53,973 nucleotides of DNA from Bacteroidales bacterium (lineage in GTDB: Bacteria > Bacteroidota > Bacteroidia > Bacteroidales > UBA932), in the NCBI GenBank assembly GCA_024402115.1, contig JAKSJQ010000010.1, positions 1-53,973 of the forward strand, written 5' to 3'. The notes below the pieces were generated by a model. It was not told where the DNA came from. It saw only the letters and a program-made list of their open reading frames with translations, and ran no database searches. A program made the position numbers and the translations under genes. Below, piece after piece: positions 9,267 through 19,167 of the stretch (its first letter is position 1; each line of letters opens with the position of its first letter).

Positions 9267-10661
9267 TTAAAGAAGAGTCCTTGGGTCGGTAATCACGCCT
9301 GTCACGGCTGCAGCAGCGGCTACGAGCGGGCTTGCGAGGAGAGTCCTTGACTTAGGTCCCTGACGTCCCTCGAAGTTACGGTTGCTGGTAGATACTGAAT
9401 ACTTGCCTGCAGGAATCTTGTCGTCATTCATCGCGAGGCATGCAGAGCAGCCTGGCTGACGGATCTCGAATCCGGCTTCCTCGAGAATCTTGTCGAGGCC
9501 TTCCTCACGGATCTGCCTGTCGACAGCCCATGAACCCGGAACGAGCCATGCGATGATGTTGTCGGCCTTGTGGCGGCCGTTTGCGATGCTTGCGAACGCA
9601 CGGAAGTCCTCGATACGACCGTTGGTACATGCTCCGAGGAACACGTAGTCAACCTTCTTGCCGAGGAGCTTCTCGCCTGGCTGGAATCCCATGTAGTCCA
9701 TAGACTTCATGAAAGACTGGCTTGCAGTCTCCGACATTCCCTCGAGAGAAGGGATGGTGGCGTCGATGGCCATGCCCATGCCAGGGTTAGTACCGTAGGT
9801 GATCATTGGGTTGATGTCAGCTGCGTTGAAGGTGAGTTCCTTGTCGAAGACTGCGTCGTCTCCGCTGCGCAGTGTGCTCCAATATGCTACGGCCTTGTCC
9901 CATGCCTCACCCTTAGGTGCGTACTCGCGACCCTTGATGTATGCGAATGTAATTTCGTCAGGAGCGATGAAACCGCCGCGTGCGCCCATCTCGATAGAGA
10001 GGTTGCAGAGGGTGAGACGACCTTCCATGGTCATCTCGCGTACCACTGAACCTGCGTACTCGATGAAATAGCCGGTCGCGCCGCTGGTAGTGATCTGAGA
10101 CATGAGGTAGAGAGCCACGTCCTTAGGGGTCACTCCCCTTCCGAGGCTACCCTCGATGTTGATCCTCATTGACTTAGGCTTCGCCTGGAGTATGCACTGA
10201 GATGCGAGCACCATCTCGACCTCACTGGTACCGATACCGAAGGCTACTGCTCCCATGGCACCGTGGGTGCTGGTATGAGAGTCGCCGCAGACTATGGTCA
10301 TGCCAGGAAGGGAAAGACCCTTCTCCGGTCCTACGACATGGATGATACCGTTGTTCCTGTCGAACATTCCGTAGTGAGTGAGACCGAACTCGGCAGCGTT
10401 TGCAGCGAGGGTGTCGACCTGAGTCTTCGAGATAGGATCCTCGATAGGCTTGTCCTGGTCATGGGTAGGAGTGTTGTGGTCAGGCATACAGAATACCTTA
10501 TCAGGACGGAGGCACTTGATACCCCTGTTCCTGAGGCCTTCGAAAGCCTGAGGACTGGTCACCTCATGACAGTAGAGGCGGTCTATATAGAGCTGGGTAG
10601 GGCCATCGTCGATCAGAGATACGACATGGCTGTCCCAGATCTTGTCAAACAAAGTGTTCAT
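9267..10661 (-). CDS. leuC: Isopropylmalate isomerase large subunit LeuC
   Basis: A 464-residue aconitase-family subunit. The [4Fe-4S] cysteines are visible in [10 protein letters not shown] and in [12 protein letters not shown]; other signatures are [34 protein letters not shown] and the [10 protein letters not shown] loop. It forms the isomerase with LeuD. It starts 1 base after leuA ends, so the two are probably translationally coupled. Confidence 0.96.
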   Translation of the reverse strand: MNTLFDKIWDSHVVSLIDDGPTQLYIDRLYCHEVTSPQAFEGLRNRGIKCLRPDKVFCMPDHNTPTHDQDKPIEDPISKTQVDTLAANAAEFGLTHYGMFDRNNGIIHVVGPEKGLSLPGMTIVCGDSHTSTHGAMGAVAFGIGTSEVEMVLASQCILQAKPKSMRINIEGSLGRGVTPKDVALYLMSQITTSGATGYFIEYAGSVVREMTMEGRLTLCNLSIEMGARGGFIAPDEITFAYIKGREYAPKGEAWDKAVAYWSTLRSGDDAVFDKELTFNAADINPMITYGTNPGMGMAIDATIPSLEGMSETASQSFMKSMDYMGFQPGEKLLGKKVDYVFLGACTNGRIEDFRAFASIANGRHKADNIIAWLVPGSWAVDRQIREEGLDKILEEAGFEIRQPGCSACLAMNDDKIPAGKYSVSTSNRNFEGRQGPKSRTLLASPLVAAAAAVTGVITDPRTLL

Positions 10662-10662
10662 C

Positions 10663-12159
10663 TTACTTCACGAATTTGTTGATACAATCGATATACGCCT
10701 CGACGGATGCCGTGATGACGTCGGTATTCGCACCGAAACCATAATATACATGGCCAGCGTGCTCCACCTGCATATGGACCTTACCGAGGTCGTCAGAACC
10801 CTTGGTGATGTTCTGGATGGTGAACTCCTTGAGGGTCATGTTTCGGTTGATGATCTTCTTGAGAGCATTGATAGAAGCATCCACAGGACCGTTGCCGGAA
10901 GCAGCAGCCTCGAACTTCTCGCCTGCGATGTCGAGACCTATGCTGGCTACAGGACGTACGCCCATACCTGAAGTCACCTGGAGGAAGTCGAGCTTGATGT
11001 GGCGGTTCTCCGCACGCTCTGCACCTGCAAGAACGAGAAGGTCGTCGTCATTGACCTGCTTCTTCTTGTCGGCCATCTTGAGGAACTCCTGGTATACGCC
11101 GTCGAGCTTGTCGTCAGCGATTTTGATGCCGAGGACCTCGAGCCTGTAGCGGAGAGCCGCGCGTCCGCTCCTTGCGGTGAGGACGATGCTGTTCTCGTCG
11201 AGGCCGATGTCATGCGGATCGATGATCTCGTAGGTGCTCATGTTCTTGAGCACGCCGTCCTGATGGATGCCGGAAGAATGCGCGAAGGCGTTCTTGCCGA
11301 CAATGGCCTTGTTAGGCTGGACAGGCATGTTCATCAGACTTGAGACGGTACGGCTGAGAGGATAGATCTTCTTCGAGTTGATGTTCGTCTGGAGGTCGAT
11401 GTCGTTGTGGCACTTGAGGATCATGGCAACCTCCTCGAGGGAGGTGTTACCTGCGCGCTCGCCCACACCGTTGATGGTAACCTCGCACTGGCGTGCTCCG
11501 TTGAGGAGACCGGCCATAGTGTTGGCAGTAGCCATACCGAGGTCGTTGTGGCAGTGGGTGGAGATGATCGCGTTGTCGATGCCGTCCACGTGCTCGACGA
11601 GATACTTGATCTTTGCTCCATACTCAGATGGAAGGCAGTATCCGGTGGTGTCAGGGATGTTGATAACCTTGGCACCGGCCTTGATCACGGCCTCCACCAC
11701 CCTTGCGAGGTACTCGTTGTCGGTACGGCCTGCGTCCTCTGCGTAGAACTCCACCTCGTCGACGTAGTTCCTAGCATACTTCACAGCCTTGACCGCACGC
11801 TCGATGATTTCCTCGCGGGTCGAGTTGAACTTATACTTTATGTGGGAATCCGAAGTACCGATACCGGTATGGATTCTCTTATGCTTTGCGTACTTGAGCG
11901 CCTCTGCAGCGACGTCGATGTCCTTCTGGACAGCACGTGAGAGTGCGCAGATGGTTGGCCAGGTCACAGCCTTGGAGATCTCCACTACTGAGTTGAAGTC
12001 TCCCGGGCTGGAGATCGGGAAGCCGGCCTCGATAACATCGACGCCGAGCTCCTCGAGGCTCTTGGCCACCTGGATCTTCTCAATGGTATTGAGCTGACAT
12101 CCTGGTACCTGCTCTCCGTCCCTGAGGGTCGTATCAAATATGTATACCCTGTTATCCAT
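10663..12159 (-). CDS. leuA: 2-isopropylmalate synthase LeuA
   Basis: A 498-residue enzyme with catalytic TIM barrel ([41 protein letters not shown]), linker ([14 protein letters not shown]) and C-terminal regulatory domain from about 385 that normally senses leucine. It condenses 2-oxoisovalerate with acetyl-CoA, the committed step of leucine synthesis. The His-x-His metal motif and catalytic Arg of the first strand are present. It sits 6 bases after ilvC. It is clearly distinct from the second synthase at 7095-8627. Confidence 0.95.
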   Translation of the reverse strand: MDNRVYIFDTTLRDGEQVPGCQLNTIEKIQVAKSLEELGVDVIEAGFPISSPGDFNSVVEISKAVTWPTICALSRAVQKDIDVAAEALKYAKHKRIHTGIGTSDSHIKYKFNSTREEIIERAVKAVKYARNYVDEVEFYAEDAGRTDNEYLARVVEAVIKAGAKVINIPDTTGYCLPSEYGAKIKYLVEHVDGIDNAIISTHCHNDLGMATANTMAGLLNGARQCEVTINGVGERAGNTSLEEVAMILKCHNDIDLQTNINSKKIYPLSRTVSSLMNMPVQPNKAIVGKNAFAHSSGIHQDGVLKNMSTYEIIDPHDIGLDENSIVLTARSGRAALRYRLEVLGIKIADDKLDGVYQEFLKMADKKKQVNDDDLLVLAGAERAENRHIKLDFLQVTSGMGVRPVASIGLDIAGEKFEAAASGNGPVDASINALKKIINRNMTLKEFTIQNITKGSDDLGKVHMQVEHAGHVYYGFGANTDVITASVEAYIDCINKFVK

Positions 12160-12165
12160 TCAATC

Positions 12166-13215
12166 TTACTTGTTGTCGTTCTCTGGGCGGAGCTGACGTA
12201 CGGTAACGGCAGTCTGCCACATCTCTGACTCACGGAGTGCCTTGAGCTCCTTCTCGAGACCCTCACGATAGTCTGGCTTAGAATTGGCGTCGATAGAGAT
12301 CTGAGCCTCGTTTCCGCACTTCACGCTTGCATAGAGCTTCTCAACTACAGGCTTGCATGCATCGTGGAATGGGCCCATCCAGTCGAGGGCACCACGCTGT
12401 GCGGTGGTAGAGCAGTTTGCGTACATCCAGTCCATACCTTTCTCAGCGAAGAGAGGCATGAGTGACTGAGTGAGCTCCTCAACGGTCTCGTTGAATGCCT
12501 CTGAAGGAGTGTGGCCGTTCTCACGGAGTACCTCGTACTGTGCGAGGAGGAGACCCTGGATAGCACCCATGAGTGATCCGCGCTCACCGGTAAGGTCTGA
12601 AGTAGCCTCACGCTGGAAAGTGGTCTCGAACATGTAGCCTGAACCGATACCGATACCGAGTGCGAGGGTACGATCCATAGCGCGGCCGGTAGCGTCCTGG
12701 TAAACTGCGTATGAAGAGTTGAGGCCACGGCCCTCTACGAAGAGACGGCGGAGTGAAGTACCTGAACCCTTAGGGGCAACCATGATTACGTCAACGTCAG
12801 CTGGAGGTACGACGCCGGTGCGGTCGTTCCAGGTGATAGCGAAGCCGTGTGAGAAATAGAGAGCCTTACCTGGAGTGAGGTAGCCCTTGATGGTAGGCCA
12901 TACTGACATCACTGCTGCGTCAGAAAGGAGGCACATGATGATGCTTGCCTTCTGGCATGCCTCCTCGATACCGAAGAGAGTCTCACCTGGTACCCAACCC
13001 TCGGCAACTGCCTTCTCGTAAGTCTTGCCTGGGCGCTGTCCTACGATAACGTTGAAACCGTTGTCCTTGAGGTTAAGAGACTGGCCAGGGCCCTGTACAC
13101 CGTAACCGATGACTGCGATGGTCTCGTCCTTGAGGATTTCTCTTGCTTTCTCTACAGTGAATTCGTCGCGGGTAACGATGTTCTCGATAACGCCGCCAAA
13201 GTTCATTTTTGCCAT
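12166..13215 (-). CDS. ilvC: Ketol-acid reductoisomerase IlvC
   Basis: A 349-residue class I-length KARI. It shows the dinucleotide motif GYGVQGPGQ, the cofactor-specificity loop VGQRPGKTYEKA, SHGFAI, MVAPKGSG, and the metal-binding acidic helix SDLTGERGSLMGA. It isomerises and reduces acetolactate and acetohydroxybutyrate for Val/Leu and Ile. The loop does not carry the usual run of phosphate-binding Arg/Ser seen in E. coli, so NADPH versus NADH preference is not obvious. It is 35 bases after ilvN. A second ATG three codons in (13206) is also possible. Confidence 0.95.
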   Translation of the reverse strand: MAKMNFGGVIENIVTRDEFTVEKAREILKDETIAVIGYGVQGPGQSLNLKDNGFNVIVGQRPGKTYEKAVAEGWVPGETLFGIEEACQKASIIMCLLSDAAVMSVWPTIKGYLTPGKALYFSHGFAITWNDRTGVVPPADVDVIMVAPKGSGTSLRRLFVEGRGLNSSYAVYQDATGRAMDRTLALGIGIGSGYMFETTFQREATSDLTGERGSLMGAIQGLLLAQYEVLRENGHTPSEAFNETVEELTQSLMPLFAEKGMDWMYANCSTTAQRGALDWMGPFHDACKPVVEKLYASVKCGNEAQISIDANSKPDYREGLEKELKALRESEMWQTAVTVRQLRPENDNK

Positions 13216-13250
13216 AATTGTTTTCTTTTTATCTATTAATTATTTCTTGT

Positions 13251-13562
13251 CTATCTCTTGTGCTTGTCAATATAGCTTGCGAGGATGTCATGCTCCTTCA
13301 CAAGATACTCGTTGTCTACGTAGTAGAAGGCCTTGAGCACGTCTACCTTCTTCTCTATATGCTTCACGATGGATTCCACCTTATCGATGGTGGTCCTTGT
13401 CTTGAAGGTGAACCTGTGTACTCCTTCGAACTCCGATGGCTCGACGTTCAGGGTCTCGATGTTGAGGCTGCGCCTTGTGAAGGCATTGGCGATCGCACCG
13501 AGGAGTCCGACCTGGTTCTCGGAATAGACCGAGACCACGAAAAGATGCTCGTTATTCTCCAT
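13251..13562 (-). CDS. ilvN: Acetolactate synthase small subunit IlvN, single ACT domain (short form)
   Basis: I choose the ATG giving MENNEHLFVVSVYSENQVG; upstream in-frame ATGs up to 13598 lie deep inside ilvB. The 103-residue product has one ACT domain (GLLGAIANAFTRRSLNIETLNVE) and stops shortly after it. Bacteroidota IlvN/IlvH proteins are usually about 180 residues with a second C-terminal domain, and that half is missing: the next gene starts 35 bases on. It should bind valine and activate IlvB. The start overlaps the ilvB stop by 11 bases. Confidence 0.88.
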   Translation of the reverse strand: MENNEHLFVVSVYSENQVGLLGAIANAFTRRSLNIETLNVEPSEFEGVHRFTFKTRTTIDKVESIVKHIEKKVDVLKAFYYVDNEYLVKEHDILASYIDKHKR

Positions 13563-15288
13563 AATCAAACCAATCATCATTATACAACATAATCTCATTG
13601 ACGTTCTTTCCAGGAGGAATCATAGGGAATACCATTCCTTCCTCGAGAACGTGTGCGTCAAGGATGTAAGGCTTGTCGTCAGAGAGCATCTCCTCGATCG
13701 CCTCCTTGAGCTCTTCCCTCTTCTCCACCTGGCGGTACTTGATGCCGTACGCGCTGGCAATGAGAGAGTAGTCAGGGTTGATCATCCTGGTATATGAGTA
13801 GCGCTCGTCATAGAAGAGTTCCTGCCACATGCGCACGTTTCCGAGCCAGTTGTTGTTCAGGAGGACTATCTTCACGCCGGTTCCTTCCTGCATGATGGTA
13901 CCGAGCTCCTGGATCACCATCTGGATACCGCCGTCTCCTACAAGGCAGCATACCTGACGGTCAGGACGTCCGATCTTCGCACCTATTGCGGCAGGGAGTC
14001 CGAATCCCATGGTTCCGAGACCGCCGGAAGTGATCATGCTTCGGGTCTGGTTGAAGCGCGAGTAGCGTGCTCCGAGCATCTGGTTCTGTCCGACGTCGGT
14101 GACGATGAGCGCGTTCTTTCCGGATACCTCAGCAAGGGTGTCGATGACCTCGCCCATGTGGATCTCACCGCTCTCAGGATGGATCTCAGGATCGATGACG
14201 CGGTGCTTCTCGACTGCATCACAGATGGTAGAGGTAAGTCCCCAATCCTCGCGAGGCTTCTGCTCGATGAGCTCGGTGATCATAGGAAGGACAGCCTTCG
14301 CGTCGCCGAGTACTCCGAGGTCAACCGGAATCACCTTGTTGAACTCCGATGCATCTATGTCGATATGGATCTTGCGCGCCTGGATTGCGTAGGTCGCGGT
14401 ATTTCCGGTCACACGGTCGTCGAAACGCATTCCGACTGCGATGAGCAGGTCACACTCCTGGGTCATCACGTTAGGCGCGATGTTGCCGTGCATTCCGACC
14501 ATTCCCCTGTAGAGTGGGAAGCCGTCAGGAAGGGCGCTGAGGCCGAGGAGGGTCGATCCGCATGGGATGTTGCCCTTCTCCACGAGAGCCTGGAGTTCCT
14601 TCTCCGCACCGGAAAGGATGATACCCTGACCGAACACGAGGAAAGGCTTCTTGGCCTCGTTGATCATCTTCGCAGCCTTGCGGACCACGTTATCCTGGAT
14701 CTCAGGATATGGATGATAGCTTCTGATGAAGCTGCACTTCTCGTAATTGAAAGCGGCCTTGCCCTTCTGCGCGGTTGCGGTGAAGTCAAGGACGACAGGG
14801 CCGGGACGGCCGGTAGAGGCGATGTAGAATGCTCTCGCCACTGCCCACTGGATGTCCTCCACGCGACGGATCTGGTAAGACCACTTGGTGATAGGGGTCG
14901 TGAGTCCGATGACGTCAGTCTCCTGGAACGCATCGGTGCCGAGGAGGTGGGTCGCAACCTGACCTGCGATGACTACGACAGGGGTACTGTCTATCATTGC
15001 ATCTGCCACGCCGGTGATGACATTGGTAGCACCAGGACCTGAGGTCACTGTGACTACGCCAGGGACACCCTTGGCACGCGCATAACCCTGCGCTGCATGG
15101 ATGGCTCCCTGCTCGTGGCGCACGAGGATATGCCTGAGCTCCTTCTTGTAGTCGTAGAGCTTGTCGTAGGTAGGCATGATCTGGCCACCGGGATATCCGA
15201 AGATTGTGTCGACACCTTCGGCAATGAGTGACTTCAGCAGTATTTCACTACCGCTGAACATCTGTTCATCTGTTATCTGTTCTGCCAC
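13552..15288 (-). CDS. ilvB: Acetolactate synthase large subunit IlvB
   Basis: A 578-residue thiamine-diphosphate enzyme with the three usual domains. The catalytic Glu is in VRHEQGAIHAAQGYAR (about residue 60), the PYR-domain signature is VTSGPGATNVITGVADA, and the TPP/Mg motif begins VGDGGIQM at about 450 and ends in LLNNNW. It makes acetolactate from two pyruvates and acetohydroxybutyrate from pyruvate plus 2-oxobutyrate. It follows ilvD by 18 bases and overlaps ilvN. Confidence 0.96.
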   Translation of the reverse strand: MAEQITDEQMFSGSEILLKSLIAEGVDTIFGYPGGQIMPTYDKLYDYKKELRHILVRHEQGAIHAAQGYARAKGVPGVVTVTSGPGATNVITGVADAMIDSTPVVVIAGQVATHLLGTDAFQETDVIGLTTPITKWSYQIRRVEDIQWAVARAFYIASTGRPGPVVLDFTATAQKGKAAFNYEKCSFIRSYHPYPEIQDNVVRKAAKMINEAKKPFLVFGQGIILSGAEKELQALVEKGNIPCGSTLLGLSALPDGFPLYRGMVGMHGNIAPNVMTQECDLLIAVGMRFDDRVTGNTATYAIQARKIHIDIDASEFNKVIPVDLGVLGDAKAVLPMITELIEQKPREDWGLTSTICDAVEKHRVIDPEIHPESGEIHMGEVIDTLAEVSGKNALIVTDVGQNQMLGARYSRFNQTRSMITSGGLGTMGFGLPAAIGAKIGRPDRQVCCLVGDGGIQMVIQELGTIMQEGTGVKIVLLNNNWLGNVRMWQELFYDERYSYTRMINPDYSLIASAYGIKYRQVEKREELKEAIEEMLSDDKPYILDAHVLEEGMVFPMIPPGKNVNEIMLYNDDWFDYGE

Positions 15289-15306
15289 TTTGATATAGTT
15301 TCTTCG

Positions 15307-17142
15307 TTAGTCTTCTATGATTCTTACGGCACCCTTGTCCGCTGAGCTGACCATGGCAGCATAAGCCTTGAGGGCCTTGCTTACGGTACGCTGGCGGAAA
15401 GGAGGAGTGAAGGCCTTGCGGCCACGTGCCTGCTCCTCTTCCCTGCGCTGAGCTAGCTGCTCGTCGCTGAGCTTCACGTCGATCTTACGGCTAGGGATGT
15501 CGATCACGATGATGTCGCCGTCGCGCACGAGACCGATGTTTCCGCCTGCCGCTGCCTCTGGAGAGATATGTCCGATGCTGAGACCGGAAGTTCCGCCGCT
15601 GAAGCGACCGTCGGTGATGAGCGCACATTCCTTACCGAGGTGCATTGACTTGATGTATGAGGTCGGATAGAGCATCTCCTGCATACCAGGGCCACCCTTA
15701 GGGCCTTCGTATGTGATCACAACGACATCGCCGCTCTTCACCTGACCGCCGAGGATTCCCTCGCAGGCAGCCTCCTGGGAATCGAACACCTTCGCAGGTC
15801 CTTCGAAATGCCAGAGCTCCTCCGCAACGCCCGCAGTCTTCACGACGCAGCCGTCCTTTGCGATGTTACCGAAGAGTACGGCCATTCCGCCGTCCTTGGT
15901 GTATGCATGCTCGAGATCCCTGATGCAACCGTTCTCACGGTCGGTGTCGAGGGTCTCATAGCGACAGTCCTGGCTACCCATCTTGATGCTGAACTTGCCG
16001 GCAGGAGCCGAGCGATAGATGCGGTCAGCCTCAGGATCGATGGTCGCACCGGTGATGCTGTACTTTGCTATGTCCTCGCCGAGAGTAGCGCCGTTCACCC
16101 TCTTGCAGTCAAGATTGAGAAGTCCGCCCTTCGCGAGCTCACCCATGATGCCGAGAATACCACCTGCGCGGTTCTCCTCCTGGATGCTGTACTTCTGCCA
16201 GTTCGGAGAGAGCTTGCAGATGAAAGGAACCTTGCGGCTGAGAGCGTCGATATCTGACATCTTGAAATCCACTCCGGCCTCGTTGGCTACTGCAAGGAGA
16301 TGGAGCACGGTGTTGGTCGATGCTCCCATCGCGATGTCGAGGGTCATGGCATTGAGGAATGCGTCACGGGAAGCGATGCTCTTAGGAAGCACGCTCTCGT
16401 CGCCGTCCTGATAGTATGCGTATGCGTTCTTGACTATCTGCGCTGCTGCATCCTTGAAGAGCTGGATGCGGTTCACATGGGTAGCGAGGATGGATCCGTT
16501 GCCCGGAAGGGAGAGACCGATGGCCTCGGTGAGCGAGTTCATAGAGTTCGCTGTGAACATTCCTGAACATGCGCCGCAACCAGGGCAGGCTGAATTCTCC
16601 ACGACGCTGAGTTCCTCGTCGCTGACAGTGGTGTCACCGCCCTTGACCATGGCTGTGATGAGGTCGGCATTCTCGCCATTGACCTTTCCTGCCTCCATTG
16701 GGCCTCCGGATACGAAGACTGCAGGGATATTGAGTCTCATAGCTGCGAGGAGCATGCCCGGGGTAACCTTGTCACAGTTGCTGATGCATACCATAGCGTC
16801 TGCCTTGTGGGCATTTACCATGTACTCGACGCTGTCTGCGATGATGTCTCTCGAAGGAAGCGAATAGAGCATTCCGTCGTGGCCCATTGCGATTCCGTCG
16901 TCGACTGCGATCGTATTGAACTCTGCCGCATAGCAGCCGAGCTTCTCTATCTCAGCCTTGACGATCTGGCCTATCTCGTGGAGGTGGGTATGGCCTGGAA
17001 CGAACTGCGTGAACGAGTTCACGACCGCGATGACGGGCTTGCCCATCTGCTCTTTCTTCATTCCGGTAGCGATCCACAGAGCCCTTGCTCCGGCCATTCT
17101 CCTACCCTCAGTAGTTGCTGAACTTCTTAATTTGTGTTGCAT
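15307..17142 (-). CDS. ilvD: Dihydroxy-acid dehydratase IlvD
   Basis: A 611-residue ILVD/EDD dehydratase. Fe-S ligands are seen as Cys123 in [11 protein letters not shown] and in the [18 protein letters not shown] cluster (Cys186/189/192); the Mg-binding DDGIAMGH and the C-terminal [16 protein letters not shown] are intact. It dehydrates dihydroxyisovalerate and dihydroxymethylvalerate. It is the first structural gene of the long ilv-leu operon. The attenuator-like hairpin ends 17 bases before its ATG. Confidence 0.96.
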   Translation of the reverse strand: MQHKLRSSATTEGRRMAGARALWIATGMKKEQMGKPVIAVVNSFTQFVPGHTHLHEIGQIVKAEIEKLGCYAAEFNTIAVDDGIAMGHDGMLYSLPSRDIIADSVEYMVNAHKADAMVCISNCDKVTPGMLLAAMRLNIPAVFVSGGPMEAGKVNGENADLITAMVKGGDTTVSDEELSVVENSACPGCGACSGMFTANSMNSLTEAIGLSLPGNGSILATHVNRIQLFKDAAAQIVKNAYAYYQDGDESVLPKSIASRDAFLNAMTLDIAMGASTNTVLHLLAVANEAGVDFKMSDIDALSRKVPFICKLSPNWQKYSIQEENRAGGILGIMGELAKGGLLNLDCKRVNGATLGEDIAKYSITGATIDPEADRIYRSAPAGKFSIKMGSQDCRYETLDTDRENGCIRDLEHAYTKDGGMAVLFGNIAKDGCVVKTAGVAEELWHFEGPAKVFDSQEAACEGILGGQVKSGDVVVITYEGPKGGPGMQEMLYPTSYIKSMHLGKECALITDGRFSGGTSGLSIGHISPEAAAGGNIGLVRDGDIIVIDIPSRKIDVKLSDEQLAQRREEEQARGRKAFTPPFRQRTVSKALKAYAAMVSSADKGAVRIIED

Positions 17143-17158
17143 TCTATATAAAACATTG

Positions 17159-17186
17159 AAGCCCTCCTCGTTTCCGAGAAGGGCTT
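17159..17186 (-). terminator. ilv attenuator hairpin
   Basis: On the minus strand a 12-base-pair stem with one G-T pair (17159-17170 with 17175-17186) closes a TTTC/GAAA tetraloop, followed by a short T-rich stretch with four Ts in a row. It stands between the leader peptide and ilvD. A GTGAGGGCC segment inside the leader (17227-17235), just after the Ile/Val/Leu codon run, can pair with its 5' arm as an antiterminator. Confidence 0.75.
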
Positions 17187-17197
17187 AATAAACTTCG

Positions 17198-17302
17198 TTA
17201 TCGTAAGTTATATTGCGCGACTCCCCGGCCCTCACGTTTTTTCACAAGGACTAGAAGGACGACGCTAATAAGGACGTTCGATATGTTATTGATTGACTTC
17301 AT
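17198..17302 (-). CDS. ilv-leu operon leader peptide (34 residues, Ile/Val/Leu-rich)
   Basis: A 34-codon ORF begins MKSINNISN and runs into VLISVVLLVLV (residues 10-20), then a basic tail with KKREGRG. Thirteen of residues 4-20 are Ile, Val or Leu (one being Ile4, one Ile7), exactly the three end products of the operon. It lies between a strong Bacteroidota promoter and the hairpin before ilvD, as expected for ribosome-mediated attenuation. The short hydrophobic stretch might also be read as a membrane peptide, but its position argues for a leader. Confidence 0.82.
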   Translation of the reverse strand: MKSINNISNVLISVVLLVLVKKREGRGVAQYNLR

Positions 17303-17328
17303 CAATGGGGAGGTCTGAATAACAAGGA

Positions 17329-17360
17329 CAAATTTAGACATTTATTCACCAAAAAGCAAA
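17329..17360 (-). promoter_or_regulatory. ilv-leu operon promoter (Bacteroidota type)
   Basis: On the minus strand TTTG (-33, plus 17357-17360) and TAAATTTG (-7, plus 17329-17336, perfect TAnnTTTG) are separated by 20 bases. The leader ATG is 26 bases downstream of the -7 element. The rest of the 17361-17487 gap shows no gene; it is AT-rich. Confidence 0.82.
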
Positions 17361-17487
17361 GGTTTCGCCAAGTTTTTTAAAAATTTTATAATGAATTGTA
17401 GCAGTTAGGTCCATAACTAAGGAAATTGTGTCATATTTTTCTGACAATCACATAGATTACGGCTATATGAGTTCCAATCTTTTATCG

Positions 17488-17495
17488 TAAATTTG
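17488..17495 (+). promoter_or_regulatory. Promoter -7 element of the thioesterase gene
   Basis: TAAATTTG, a perfect match to TAnnTTTG, is 32 bases before the ATG at 17528. No clear -33 TTTG is seen at the right distance, so the promoter is probably moderate. It is divergent from the ilv promoter. Confidence 0.6.
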
Positions 17496-17527
17496 CAGCC
17501 CGAACAAAAAACAAACGAGACCATAAG

Positions 17528-17944
17528 ATGAAAAGCTATCACTACCAGCACAAGGTACACTACTACGAGACTGACAAGATGGGACTCACCCATCACTCCA
17601 ACTACACACGCTTCATGGAGGAGGCCAGGATCAGCATGCTCGAGGACCTTGGATACGGGTATGAGAAGATGGAGGCCGAAGGAGTGATCTCTCCGGTAAT
17701 GGCAATCACCACGGAATTCAAGAAATCAACAACATATCCCGACCTTATCGACATCGAGATCAAGGTCGCCGAGCTCCTCAATTTCAAGATCAAGTTCGAC
17801 TACAGGATGAAGGTTGGAGAGCAGCTCGTCTGCCATGCGACCTCGCTCCACTGCTTCCTCACAAGGGAGGGACGCCCGATCGCAATGGCTGACAGATTTC
17901 CAGATTTGGTGAAGGAATTATCGGAAATGCTTATCGAAAAGTAG
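17528..17944 (+). CDS. Acyl-CoA thioesterase, YbgC / 4-hydroxybenzoyl-CoA thioesterase type
   Basis: A 138-residue hot-dog-fold protein. The N-terminal motif YYETDKMGLTHHSNYTRFMEEAR matches the family's active-site pattern Y-x-T-D-x-M-G-x-x-H-x-x-Y, with the Asp acting as catalytic base in related enzymes. It would hydrolyse an acyl-CoA thioester in the cytoplasm; the acyl group cannot be told from sequence. It stands alone, divergent from ilv and 95 bases before the porin gene. No tol-pal genes, the usual context of YbgC in Proteobacteria, are nearby. Confidence 0.82.
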   Translation: MKSYHYQHKVHYYETDKMGLTHHSNYTRFMEEARISMLEDLGYGYEKMEAEGVISPVMAITTEFKKSTTYPDLIDIEIKVAELLNFKIKFDYRMKVGEQLVCHATSLHCFLTREGRPIAMADRFPDLVKELSEMLIEK

Positions 17945-18005
17945 CAAATCCGTACATATTTCAGTTCCTATAGTCCATCGGGCTTTTAAATTTACAATTT
18001 ATACA

Positions 18006-18013
18006 TATCTTTG
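18006..18013 (+). promoter_or_regulatory. Promoter -7 element of the porin/permease operon
   Basis: TATCTTTG (perfect TAnnTTTG) is 26 bases before the porin ATG. A T-rich stretch about 20 bases upstream could be a weak -33. Confidence 0.6.
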
Positions 18014-18039
18014 CCGTCGCTTCTTCACGCTAGATTGAC

Positions 18040-19152
18040 ATGAGAATAACAAGCGGCCCCGTAAGGGTATTCACTGCGATATCATCCATCCTTCTCTTCT
18101 GCGCACCATCCTTTGCGCAGAAGTCGGACAATACTTTCAGACTCAACGATTTCTACTTCGAGACAAGGCTTGGCTACGAAGGCTTGATGGCCGGAGAACG
18201 CCATGACCTCGTCAAGGACGACTCAGGCTTCCGCGGAAGCTGGCTCAACATGAGACTAGACGGTCAGATCGGCGACAATCTCAGCTACAGCTACCGCCAG
18301 CGCTTCACCAAGGGGACCAGCCGCGCCTTCTTCGACGCAACCGACTGGATCCACCTCGACTGGAAGGCCACAGACTGGCTCACCCTCTCGGGAGGAAAGC
18401 AGGTCGTAGCCATCGGCGGCTATGAGTATGACAGGGCCCCTATCGACCTCTACTACTGCTCTGAATTCTGGAACAACATCGCCTGCTACCAGATGGGTGT
18501 GTCAGCAAGCTTCAACGTCTCGGAGCAGGACATGCTCCTCGCTCAGGTCTGCAGCACACCCATGCGCGGATACATCACTGACGGATACATAACTGACGAG
18601 AACGGCAAGCCAGCTGGAAACTCGAAGATGGGATTCAACTTCATGTGGTACGGAACCCACGGCTTCTACGAGACCATGTGGTCAGCGAACGCATTCCAGA
18701 ACACCAGCGACACATGGATGTACTACGTCGCCCTCGGAAACAGGTTCAACATCACCAAGTGGCTCAGGCTCGATGTCGATTTCATGAACAGGATGTCGAC
18801 GCACCAGGAATTCTTCAAGGACTGGTCTCTCATGACAGAGTTATCCGCAGCCCCTGTGGACGGTCTCCGCGTACATCTCAAGTACACCTGGGACTACAAC
18901 CAGACGGATTGTGCAGAAGACCATCTCGTGTTAGCCGGCACCGACATGATGAGCATCTCCGGCGGAGTCGAGTACTCCCCTCTCAAGGACAACCGCGGCG
19001 CGCTCAGGCTCTTCGCGCTCGCCGGATACAGCACCGGAGTGAACGCCAACTCCTACGGCACACTCATGGGCAACGAGATCCGCTTCCAGGCGGGTATCAA
19101 GTTCAGGCTCGGCGTGCTCGAGGGAATCAAGACACTCATCGACAGGAAATAA
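18040..19152 (+). CDS. Outer-membrane porin-like beta-barrel protein
   Basis: A 370-residue protein with a signal peptide ending around FCAPSFAQK and then alternating aromatic/polar strands typical of a barrel (FETRLGYEG, WLNMRLDGQIGDNLSYSYRQRF, DWIHLDWKATDWLTLSGGKQ). The closing strand is FQAGIKFRLG. It resembles the phosphate-selective-porin-like family of Bacteroidota. The Gate-domain permease gene begins 15 bases after it, so the pair probably moves one solute across both membranes. Substrate unknown. No TonB box or plug is present. Confidence 0.75.
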   Translation: MRITSGPVRVFTAISSILLFCAPSFAQKSDNTFRLNDFYFETRLGYEGLMAGERHDLVKDDSGFRGSWLNMRLDGQIGDNLSYSYRQRFTKGTSRAFFDATDWIHLDWKATDWLTLSGGKQVVAIGGYEYDRAPIDLYYCSEFWNNIACYQMGVSASFNVSEQDMLLAQVCSTPMRGYITDGYITDENGKPAGNSKMGFNFMWYGTHGFYETMWSANAFQNTSDTWMYYVALGNRFNITKWLRLDVDFMNRMSTHQEFFKDWSLMTELSAAPVDGLRVHLKYTWDYNQTDCAEDHLVLAGTDMMSISGGVEYSPLKDNRGALRLFALAGYSTGVNANSYGTLMGNEIRFQAGIKFRLGVLEGIKTLIDRK

Positions 19153-19167
19153 AACATACCTTAATAT

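Noticed and set aside
14158..15042. Long plus-strand frame opposite ilvB
   Set aside because: No family motifs, and it lies wholly antisense to a conserved enzyme; typical of GC-rich shadow frames.
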